DNA of 64,000 nucleotides from Strigamia acuminata (Eukaryota; Arthropoda; Chilopoda; Geophilomorpha; Linotaeniidae). Position numbers and translations under genes: made by a program. The notes beneath the pieces were generated by a model, which was not told the origin of the DNA, did no database searches, and saw only the letters and a program-made list of their open reading frames with translations. How positions within the stretch are numbered: the stretch's first letter is position 1; each line of letters begins with the position of its first letter. This document shows positions 1 to 8,808 of this stretch, in pieces. The stretch lies in the NCBI GenBank assembly GCA_949358305.1, contig OX442314.1, forward strand, positions 44,338,581-44,402,580, read 5' to 3'.

Positions 1-1819
1 ACGGTCGGTTTAGGTCCGGCAATGGCATCTTTTCGACGTCAGCCAGCATTTGCTTGATAGTGCTAAATGCGGCCTCGCACTGGACCGTCCACTCAAACTC
101 TTTATCCGTTCGTAAGAGATCCGTTATAGGCGCGGCCACTTCAGCCAGACCAGAGAGTAGTCGGCCGAAGAAATTGACCATGCCCATGAATCTCTGGACA
201 CCTTTTATATCTTCGGGGGCGGGGAATCCGTTTATTGCTTTGACTTTTTCGGGGTCAATCGCGATTCCCTCGACTCCTATTCGATATCCTAGGAAGGCAA
301 GCTCTTTCCTGCAAAACTTGCTCTTCCCTGGATGGATGTGGAGTCCTGCCTTGGCTAGGCGAGAGACCACTCTATCGATGTGGTCTATATGTTCTTCGAA
401 TGTGTCCGACGTTATTATGATGTCGTCGAGATACGCCCACACGAAGTCGTGCAGCATATCTCCCAACACGCTTTCGATCAGTTTCTGGAACGTGCTCGGG
501 GCGTTTACAAGCCCGAACGGCATCACGTTGAACATTAGTCTTCCTATCGGGGAGTAGAAAGCCGTTTTCAGTTTGTCTTCGGGTTTTAGCTCCACTTGCC
601 AATACCCCTTTGACAGGTCCATGGTGGTTACCCACTTGAACGGGCTCAGTTCCCGGAGGATCGAGTCTATAGACGGCATCTGAATCGGGTCTATAACCGT
701 TATCGCGTTCAGGGGGCGATAATCAATGCATAGTCGAGGTTCCGAGCCTGGACGCATCACCAGGACGATCCGCATGGCGTATTCGCCCAGGGCTTGCGTT
801 ACTATGCCCTTGTCGAGCATGTCTTGGCACATTTGCGTCACGATGTCTCTTTTCTGGGGGTTCATCCCCTTGTAAGGCACTCGAATCGGCTTGTCTGTGG
901 TTAAGACTATTTCGTGTGTTGCTTCCGTCGTTCGACCAGGTGTCTTGGTCAGAATTCTTTCATGCTTTCGAAGCACTCGCCTTAGTAGCGATGCCTCGTT
1001 AACACGCAGTGCTGCCTCCTCGACCAGGGTGTCCACGACGTTACTCCTCTGTAATTCCAGAGTGAAGGCTGCGAAATCGTAATCTTGGACGAATTTTCGC
1101 AATCCTCTTCCGTATTCCTCTTTGTCCTTGGCTTCGTCCAGTAATTTTTGGGGAACTACGGGGACTGACCGTTCTCCCTCGGGACTTATCCAGTTCCATG
1201 AACGGGTTATCGGGTTTGGCTGAATTTTCAGTTTCGCCATGATGTCCATCCCTAGGAGGAATACTTTGTCGTGGGATGGCAAGACTATGAAGGGGTGGGA
1301 CAGGTTCCCCCCCGTCCAGTCGATCATGATGCGAACTACGCCCTTCGGCTTGACGTAGCCGTTGGCGGTGAGCAATTCTACGTTCGCGTTCACTTGTGCC
1401 ACCTTCTTTCCAATATCCAAGTCTTTTACTATATCTTCGGATATGAATGAACGATCCGCTCCTGAATCCAGTAGACCGAACAATTTTTGGTTTTCTATCT
1501 CCACTGGCAGCATACACAGAGTTTCGCAATGTGCTTTCGTGACATTGCAGTGAAATACGCGTAATGTCTGGGGCTCAACCTCCAGATTGAACGGAAGGTC
1601 CGTCCAATCCATGTCGACCTCCGGTTTCGTTCTCACTTGCATACTCGTTAACGTCACTTTTTCCTCCTTCTTCGGAACGATCTGTATGCGGTCTTTGATC
1701 TGTGCCTCTGCCAAGGCATGACCTGCGGGTCCAGTGTGATATTTCTTCTTTTTAATTTCCGCGGCTGGCGCAGACGAAGCTGAATTTATTTCGGCGACGC
1801 CTGCGCTTGGAAGTTTTTT
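1..1819 (-). CDS. pol: Ty3/gypsy pol (protease and reverse transcriptase), partial at left edge
   Basis: This is the polyprotein of an LTR retrotransposon that would process Gag-Pol and copy the element's RNA. Read on the minus strand in the -1 frame relative to gag, it is open from the frameshift site to the window edge. An aspartic protease active site DSGA lies at about 1457-1468. The RT palm follows, with an LCIDYRPLN-type motif and the catalytic YLDD at 422-433, then the start of the RT/RNase H connection. RNase H and integrase lie beyond position 1. No stop is seen in this frame. The order protease-RT directly after gag is as in Ty3/gypsy elements. There is no own start codon, and expression is expected by frameshifting. 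The family call is secure; the clade within gypsy is not resolved. Confidence 0.88.
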
Positions 1820-4800
1820 GCCAGATCAGTTCTTAACTCCATCATCATTTTCATCATGGTTTGCATGATGTCCTTTTCTTTGACGGTTTTCTCACATTTA
1901 TCTGAGTAGTGGCCGTATTCTCCACAGCTGTAACATTTGATGTTACTTTTATCCCCTGTGGGAGTGAATCCCGGTTTTTTCGGGACGAAGGGCGTCGGGA
2001 ATCGTCTTTTTCCTCCCAATGCTCCTCTCGCTTTTGTTGCTTGCACGTGTGCTCTGAATTGTGTGATTGCCAAGGCCCGGTGTGCATGGTGCAAATAGGG
2101 ACCTTGATCGTCGCATCCCGTCGATAAGTTTTCGAGGTGCTCATTTAGGGCTTCCTCGTCGCTCGATGCTGGCTCCTCTTCTTTAGCCGTGGCGAGAGGT
2201 GTTGTCTCTTCGACTTTCTCCATCTGGGTGGAGTCCGTCGAGGTCACCTGCATCGCCGTCGCTGCCGGTGCTTTCTTTGGGGCAGCTATCGGGTTGGCTG
2301 GAAGAATACTGCCTGCTTTAGGCGTCAGCATTCGTCCGAAGGATGCTTCGGTGAGACTCATTATGCCGCTCAAATATTCACTTGGCCTCATTAATTTTTC
2401 TGAGGTCTTGTGGCGTTCGGCGCTCGTCTGCAACCGCTTCTCGTGCGCGTCAGCTTCTTCCGGGGGCAGAGTGGCGTAATACCGCTGTTCTATTTCTAAC
2501 GTGTTTGTTAGAAGATAGTTACTGACATCTTGGTAATCGCCAGTGCGGGGTGCACGCATGTCTAGCAGAATTCTTTGCGAGTGGGCCGATAATCCTCCGT
2601 AAAAGATCATCGTAAAACCAGCGGGGTTTATTTCGTACGGCGCTCTTGCAAACAGGAGTTTCGCTCGGGCGTCGTAGTCGGCTAATGTTTCTCCTGGGGC
2701 TTGTCGTAGACCCCGTAATTTGTTACTGATCTCGTCTGGAGTCTCGCCGTATCGGAGATCGAAACGGACGAGAAAATCGTCCCAGGTTGGGTTTTTCAGT
2801 CCCTGGTACCATTCTCGAGCTGACCCCGTAGTTAGCTCCACTAGCCCGTGGGTTAGCATGTCGGCGACGGTGGCTTTTGTCGCTTTCTTGATACGCATTA
2901 CTTCGTCCAGGAAGCGGTCTCCGGCCTTCCACGAACCGTCAAATCGCGTTTGAATATAGTGTTGCCAGCGGATGTTACCCGTGGCTTCACTGCTTGGTTC
3001 GTTTCGTACGCCATATTTGCGCTTAACCCTCTCTCCAGCGCGATTATGTTCGTCGCCTGGATGGCCTAGATCGATTCCTTCTCTTCTGAAAGAGTTCAGC
3101 AGGGCTCGGCCTAGCTCAGACATCGTGTAATGTCGGCCAGATGAGTCCTGAAAGTTCCCTTCCTCTGAACGAGGGTTGGAGCTCCGGGAAGAGCGGTCTG
3201 AAGCATTCGGCCGGTTCGACCGGTGCCCATCGCTGCCTTCTTGACTCCTTCCTGTAGACGGTCGACTCGGATGGTCGTCGTCCGACGAATCGGAGGGCTC
3301 GGAGGGATCTCCTTGGGGGTGAAACCTCGGCCCTCTCGGTGGGGTCTCTCCGCCAGCCTTCTTCTGTTTCGAGCCTTCGGATGGCGGCGGCTCCCCTCCG
3401 TCGTTGTTCTCGCAAAAAGAATGCCATCTGTTTTCCTCGCTCTCGGGGCGTTCCCGATTTTTATTTGCGTTTTTCTTTTCGAGTAACGCGTCGATGGCTG
3501 CTCCCGTCTCGGATCTTTTTGAGGGGTGACGGTCCTTTGTTTTTGGGACCGATCCGTCTCTCTTTTGAGATTTCCCCCTTTTTGCCGTTTTTGCCGGCTT
3601 TGCTGCATCTTCTCCTGTGTCGGTATCAGAGCCGCTTGGGGGTTCTGACTTCCGTTTCGGGTTTTCTTCCCTTTTCTTCCTGCCCGAGACACCTTGTTCG
3701 TACTCTTTTTGGAACTTTTCTGTTTCTTTCTCCCAGTTTTCGGCTTCCCATCTTTTTTGCTCATCTATTATGGCTTGTTTCTTTGCTTTGTACTCTTCGG
3801 TCCATCTGACTCGGTCCCATTCCTCTTTCTCTTTCAGGAACTGTTCCTTTTCTTTTCTGGCTTCCTCTTCTCTCAACCTCTCGCGATGTTGTCCTTCCCA
3901 TTTTTGGTGTTGTAAAATGGCTTCTTCTCGCAACATTTGTAGCTTTTCTGCTTTTCTTTGAGCTACGAGCGCTTGAAATTGGTCCTCGTACTCTTGAGCT
4001 TCTCGATGTCGCCCTTCCACCGTGGCGTTCCATTCTTTTCGAATTTTAGCTTCTCGTTCCTCCCTCATTTTTTGGACCAGTTTTTCTGTTCTCTCGGTGG
4101 TTCTTCTTTCGCGTTGCTCCCTTTCTTCCTCTTCCTTCCAGAGTTCTCGCCGCTCTGCGCTCAGTCTTCGTTGGCGATTAGTCGCTTCTTGTCTGGCTTC
4201 TTCGCGGGCCTTCTCTCTGGATTGGTGAAGTGCCCGGTTGGGGTCTGGCGCGAAACCTCCGGTGTCACTGGGCGTTACCTGGGGCATGGGCGTCTCCGCT
4301 GCTGGTCTTGCGACCGGCGTCGGGGCTTGTGCCGCGCAGATAGCGTCAGTGAGTAGAGTAATCGATTCCCAGACTGACGTTCCTACTGGAATGTCTATCA
4401 TCGCTTTCAGTTGGGCAGCTTGCCGTGTCAACCGAATTAGGTGAGATACCTCGAAGGAAACAACCGCAGGACTCGCCGTAACTCGGGGGGTTATCGGGGT
4501 CCCGCCGTCGTTTTTTCGTGGGGTTTGCTCCACGGACGTCTGAGCCGTGGGTGGCGATGGGTTCGTGCCGACCGTGACCGTTATTTTCGGAGCTTCATTC
4601 GTCTCCTCGGTCATCAATATCGATACTCGTCCTGGCGATACGTCGCGAATTTCTTCTCGATTTTCTATGGCTTCCGGATCGGTATCCTCGAAGGGTTGCA
4701 TATTCAAGGGAACCCGCTCTCGCTCTGGCCCGTCTAGGGCCGCGAGCGATGCAGCTTGCTCCTCTTTCTGCGCCTTCGCTCTCCTTTTATTCGCTCGGGC

Positions 4801-4926
4801 TTTCGCCTTTGCGGACATTTCAGGGACGGGACCATCCGATCTCAGGTGGTAGTCGGAGGTCCTTTTTCCCTTCTCGGGCATTCTCTGCTCGGTTTCAGAC
4901 GTGGATTGCTCGTCTTTGTCTGACAT
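1786..4926 (-). CDS. gag: Ty3/gypsy Gag with long coiled-coil N-terminal region
   Basis: This is a structural Gag protein of 1046 residues that would assemble cytoplasmic particles and package element RNA. From about residue 230 to 420 it is an almost continuous E/R/K-rich coiled coil. Residues about 420-640 are low-complexity and charged. The retrotransposon Gag core lies at about 650-810, with WYQGLKN and LRQAPGETLADYDARAKLLF stretches typical of the family. A single CCHC zinc knuckle (C-X2-C-X4-H-X4-C) sits at residues 998-1011. The start at 4926 is the first ATG after the primer-binding site. Most gypsy Gags are 300-500 residues, so the roughly 600-residue N-terminal extension is unusual. 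The intact long frame suggests a young insertion. Confidence 0.85.
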   Translation of the reverse strand: MSDKDEQSTSETEQRMPEKGKRTSDYHLRSDGPVPEMSAKAKARANKRRAKAQKEEQAASLAALDGPERERVPLNMQPFEDTDPEAIENREEIRDVSPGRVSILMTEETNEAPKITVTVGTNPSPPTAQTSVEQTPRKNDGGTPITPRVTASPAVVSFEVSHLIRLTRQAAQLKAMIDIPVGTSVWESITLLTDAICAAQAPTPVARPAAETPMPQVTPSDTGGFAPDPNRALHQSREKAREEARQEATNRQRRLSAERRELWKEEEEREQRERRTTERTEKLVQKMREEREAKIRKEWNATVEGRHREAQEYEDQFQALVAQRKAEKLQMLREEAILQHQKWEGQHRERLREEEARKEKEQFLKEKEEWDRVRWTEEYKAKKQAIIDEQKRWEAENWEKETEKFQKEYEQGVSGRKKREENPKRKSEPPSGSDTDTGEDAAKPAKTAKRGKSQKRDGSVPKTKDRHPSKRSETGAAIDALLEKKNANKNRERPESEENRWHSFCENNDGGEPPPSEGSKQKKAGGETPPRGPRFHPQGDPSEPSDSSDDDHPSRPSTGRSQEGSDGHRSNRPNASDRSSRSSNPRSEEGNFQDSSGRHYTMSELGRALLNSFRREGIDLGHPGDEHNRAGERVKRKYGVRNEPSSEATGNIRWQHYIQTRFDGSWKAGDRFLDEVMRIKKATKATVADMLTHGLVELTTGSAREWYQGLKNPTWDDFLVRFDLRYGETPDEISNKLRGLRQAPGETLADYDARAKLLFARAPYEINPAGFTMIFYGGLSAHSQRILLDMRAPRTGDYQDVSNYLLTNTLEIEQRYYATLPPEEADAHEKRLQTSAERHKTSEKLMRPSEYLSGIMSLTEASFGRMLTPKAGSILPANPIAAPKKAPAATAMQVTSTDSTQMEKVEETTPLATAKEEEPASSDEEALNEHLENLSTGCDDQGPYLHHAHRALAITQFRAHVQATKARGALGGKRRFPTPFVPKKPGFTPTGDKSNIKCYSCGEYGHYSDKCEKTVKEKDIMQTMMKMMMELRTDLAKNFQAQASPK
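1813..1819 (-). promoter_or_regulatory. -1 ribosomal frameshift slippery heptamer
   Basis: On the minus strand the sequence A AAA AAC lies in the gag frame (codons GCA AAA AAC), ten codons before the gag stop TAA at 1788-1786. It fits the canonical X XXY YYZ rule. After slipping, translation continues through CTT CCA AGC into the open pol frame. No downstream pseudoknot was evaluated. Confidence 0.75.
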
Positions 4927-4998
4927 TTTCTTTCGGTAATTCTACGATTTGGGTTATCTTATTGAGAGATCACAAGTTCAGATTTGAGATTTATTTCT

Positions 4999-5018
4999 AA
5001 ATCCCGGACAGACCCCCA
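4999..5018 (-). other. Primer-binding site, tRNA-Pro-like
   Basis: Two nucleotides inside the LTR edge, the minus strand reads TGGGGGTCTGTCCGGGATTT. This resembles the complement of the 3' end of animal tRNA-Pro as I remember it, with about three mismatches. Its position between the LTR and gag is as expected for a minus-strand primer-binding site. The tRNA identity is an inference. Confidence 0.6.
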
Positions 5019-5020
5019 CG

Positions 5021-5936
5021 TGTCGCGTCCTACTTGGTATAGGTTTAAATAGCGCTAACGTGTAATACTTTACCTGTGATCAATTATGTAAATACCCAAA
5101 TGAATACCAAATGTATGTAAATAAACAGGTAATTTATTCACCAGGCTTTATGCCTTTAAAATACACTCAGTAATAATTCTAGAGTCGACGTGGTCAGCGT
5201 CGAACAAAGGATTTCTCAAGATGGCGTCGTCGATTCCGCGTGGTCGGCGGAACAAAGGCGGCGTCTCGAGTTGTCGTTAATTCGTCACGGATTCGTCTTC
5301 ACGGACGCGGTGGAATGCTCTTTCGAGTCTTCTATCCGTGCCTGTTGTCTAGGGTTTGTTTAGCGTCGCAGAGGCCTCGTCTAGGAACTTTGGGGTTCCC
5401 TACAAAGCACTCGGACACTTACTTCGGCGAATAATCGTCTGGGCGATTATTCTGGGTGATTTCACAAGGGCTATTCTCGTGCTTTCGCAGGAATAGCTCG
5501 CAAGTGACTTCGTGAGAGTTACAGTTTGCACTTTACTCAGCGATCCTCGATCAATCCTAACTTGTAGTTGAAGTTGGCCTGACGGTGAGGTAGTTGCTGT
5601 GTTCTTGGTGTCGTTTGTGTAAGTTCTGACTTTAGGCGGGAAACACAGCCTTTTATGCAGTGGGGTGAAGGGCCGGCGATCAACCAATGGGGGCTGACCA
5701 TCAGCCGCTTCCTCCCCCTCGGGGCACACACCTGCCATGGGGAGGTGGAGCCAACTCGGGGGGGAACGACTCTTCAATCACAGTGACTCAGAGGACAAGC
5801 ATCCGCCCTGGGGGGACACTTATCCAACTGGGTCACCACAATATAAACAATATATTGGCAGATTTTGGGGGATTTGGTATTCGTATTCATGGTCTATGAT
5901 GTCACTTAGGTAGGCCCGGCCCTCTGGCGAACAACA
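5021..5936 (-). mobile_element. 5' LTR of the Ty3/gypsy element
   Basis: The region between the primer-binding site and the neighbouring repeat begins TGT and ends ACA on the plus strand, as an LTR should (the far end could be 5933 or 5936). On the minus strand a GCATAAAAGGC TATA-like box lies near 5650 and an AATAAA signal at 5133-5138, in the correct order for U3-R-U5. The matching 3' LTR is outside the window, so the boundaries cannot be confirmed by LTR comparison. Confidence 0.6.
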
Positions 5937-5987
5937 GAATTACTTTCTGCTCTTTTCGACAAGTAATTTTCCTGCATGGGAGCTTTG

Positions 5988-6570
5988 TGTCTAGAAAAAT
6001 GATTACAAGGTAAGTTAAAATAAGTTAAAATAATACAAACTTTTATTAACTGAAATAAATACAAATGGTAATAATAATGCTAAGCTAATAACGAAAGGAA
6101 TAATGAACAATAAAACAAAGGAAATGCAACACAACAACGGCAGTTATGTTGCGAAAATGGCGGGGAAAATGTCATCGCCCTCCGAACTCACTCACTCAGG
6201 CGGCGACGACGACTCTGGAGATGCTCACGGTGGTCCTCGATGAGTGGGAGCCTTGATCGTAATCACAATAGATGTAAAATGCATGTATCAACACGATAGA
6301 TGCTGGATTAGCTAGCAAGTTGGTAGGTAAATTCAAGATTGTCTCAAATCTCATAAAATGAGCTCAGCACACTTCGGATCTGCTCAGCAGATCTGCGCAA
6401 TGAACGTATTTTGGTGCAATAATATAATTGTTGCACCAAAACGGTTAATTACAGCTCACCCCAGCCAAATTGGGGTGAAGTGTGCCTAGGGAGTTTTCAC
6501 TAGTCACAGCAGTCTGGCTTGGTCTGTGCCAACCTAGAAGAAATAAAATTAATAAATATTTTTTAAGTGT
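5988..6570. mobile_element. LTR-like dispersed repeat, copy 1
   Basis: It starts TGTCTAG and is followed by an A/T-rich tract. Its right half holds a GGTGCAATAATATAATTGTTGCACCAAAACGG-type segment and a GTGTGCCTAGGGA block that recur at 26.8-26.9 kb and 35.5-35.6 kb. No reading frame of interest was found. It is probably a solo LTR or a non-autonomous derivative. Confidence 0.5.
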
Positions 6571-7009
6571 TTAAAACTCAAATTTATTGAAATACACGTT
6601 CAAGTGAGATAATCACATTACATAACGATGAAAAATGTTAAAAATAAACTCGGTGGTAAAGATTAAAAGAAATTCTTTGAAAATTCCATAGTCATGTTTT
6701 CACCTGCTCATTCATGCATGCATTTAATTTTTGGATGTGATTTCGACGTTGGCTTTATTATTTTGACACTTCTATTTTTATTTCAGTGGCTTACATCACC
6801 CACAAGTCGTGATTCAATGTCTGTTGACATTTAAATCGTACAGCACGGAGCCCCAAACAAAAACGTAAAAATTTGAATACTTTTTTTCATAATTTCTTGA
6901 CAAAATTTAAAAAAATTTGTGATTAATTCACGACCACTAAAAACACAGAACCCAGTATCGTGAGCGATCCTCGGGTTAAGGGACTGAGAACTGGATGAAC
7001 AACTGACCG
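6571..7009. other. Non-coding AT-rich stretch
   Basis: No coding frame or RNA gene was recognised. The sequence is AT-rich spacer between two repeats. Confidence 0.5.
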
Positions 7010-8345
7010 ACCATGCTGCACAACCAGCTAACCCTAACCACATGTGCCGCTTGTGGTTGCAGGTTTGCTGCAGCAATACAGCGGTTGCAATAGGAGAGAC
7101 ATGAGATACTGACCCCTACACACTGAATAAAAGCCAAAAACCATTAATTAGTATCTTGTGTTCACTTCTATCAACGTGTCGTGCATCAGGCGCTGTTTAG
7201 ACATTCCCCTGCGTACTAATGGTGTTCTCCAGTATTCTCACAATTTATCTGAAATTCACAAATTCACAAAACATAAAAAGCAAAATGGCATGTTGCGTTG
7301 TAGAATATGTTGACACGAAAAATGTCAATAGAAATCTTCAACAACACGTTTGGAGCTGAAACGTGCACATAGTTATTAAACATCAATATTTCATCTGACG
7401 AATGTCCTTTGAAACATTTTTAATGGTTGGTTTCCTGACATTCAACTGGTGATTAGTTGAAACCAACTATTCAATTATGCATATGTTGTCATGTACCATA
7501 TGTTGACTCCCGACACACACAAGATCAATATACTGCATTGCGGTGACCATACGAATGGATTGAGTGCCACGGTTCCACGAAACGCAATTTCGAAACTGTA
7601 AGTTCAGAAATCCAATCAAAAACATTGATATTTTAAAAATAGTACTAAAAGAATTAATCGTTTAAGTCCTGTTGGTGTACGTGGAAAACTCCTATCTCAT
7701 CCTCATGCTTAGTTTGGAAATTAATTTTAAGTCAGCAACTGACTCGTCACACACAGGTAGGGATCCCCATGAACGGTGAGGCCAGTTTGACTTAGCTATT
7801 CTTCTGACTTACCCAGACAAGTATATGAGTGATGACAGGTGGCGTAGCTACCGTCTTCCCCCGAATATAACACCATGTTGTTGTATTCGAGTTTTTCTCA
7901 AAATGGCAAGTTTCTAAACATTGGAGCAAAAATTCGAATATAACACCACTTCAGCTATAACGCCATGGTGTTATATTCGGGGGAAGACGGTAGGGGGGGC
8001 CGGGGGGAGATGACACGCTGGTACTGTAAGTTAAACACGTGACAAATCAGCACATGTATTTTACGAAATCACTCGTTGCATTCATTATTGGTAAACACGT
8101 GTGAGAGTGGACGGACATTGTTCGGGCATGGGAATGCCTAAACAGCGCCGGACGCTCGACACGTATAGATAAGAGACTACAAGAGACTGTGTTTGAGGTT
8201 TTAGGCCTTTATTCAGTTGTCTAGGGGTCGATATCTTGTGTCTCTCCTATGCTCCGACTGCATTGCTGCAGTGGACCTGCGACCACACGCGCCACACACG
8301 TGGTTAGGGTTAACCTGGGAGTGCGGCGTGGTCACGTTGATGTTC
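7010..8345. repeat. Inverted repeat pair flanking the copy A upstream region
   Basis: About 200 bp at 7010-7215 recurs inverted and diverged at about 8130-8345. Shared landmarks are GCAGCAATRCAG, AGGAGAGACA, CGACCCCTA and CGGCGCTGTTTAG. The right arm belongs to an insertion of about 570 bp (roughly 8105-8670) that splits a sequence continuous upstream of copies B (17,590) and C (28,330). It is an element remnant of unknown class. Confidence 0.5.
7851..7990. mobile_element. 140-bp MITE with TA target duplication
   Basis: There are perfect terminal inverted repeats of about 27 bp beginning CCGTCTTCCCCCGAATATAA and ending with the complement. TA dinucleotides at 7849-7850 and 7991-7992 flank them. 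The TIR word CGAATATAACACCA is repeated inside the element. A TA target suggests Tc1/mariner-type mobilisation. Confidence 0.7.
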
Positions 8346-8673
8346 ATTTGGCCCATGGTAATCGCTCACGGTACTGGGACTGGCGTACCGGCCAAGTCCC
8401 TAAGTGACACTATGGTGAACAAGAGTGTGGAGCGGTCTGATGTTGGTCAGGACCGTTCCTGTGGAACTCTGGCTACAAACATGATGTTGGACCTTTTATA
8501 GCCCACTCCTGCACCATGGGTACGAGAGTACCTCTTCCTATTGGTTGTGGGGTTGGTGACCGGATATGAAGTCATCCTGGTCACCATCCCTCAACCGTCA
8601 ATTCCACCTGCCGCGTGGGGTTGGGCTGGGCCATGCGGGAGTGTTGTAGTGGCCGATAATCGGTCACACACGG

Positions 8674-8808
8674 AGATGTAAATGTAAATAATTCATTGAA
8701 ATTGAAATGAAAACACTATAGATTTTATACTTCAGTAAGTGACACGACTGCTTTCAAGTGACTGCAATATTTGTAAGTAAACTTATATTTCTTTACCACA
8801 TAAGGCTC
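8674..8808 (+). promoter_or_regulatory. Conserved upstream region of copy A
   Basis: About 135 bp before the ATG match the upstream regions of B (17,590-17,724) and C (28,335-28,469), including TTCAGTAAGTGACACGACTG. The block may hold a promoter, a 5' UTR or a 5' splice junction. A TATA-like CTATATAAATTC is intact only in C. The exact role is not determined. Confidence 0.35.

Noticed and set aside
1041-1529. 162-codon minus-strand frame inside pol
   Set aside because: It is the wrong frame over the protease; the true pol frame with DSGA is open across it.
3339-4356. Long plus-strand open frames opposite gag (F/L/S-rich)
   Set aside because: They mirror the purine-rich coiled-coil codons of gag and have no domain.
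8217-8501. 94-codon plus-strand frame upstream of copy A
   Set aside because: It lies entirely within an LTR-like insertion with no recognisable domain.
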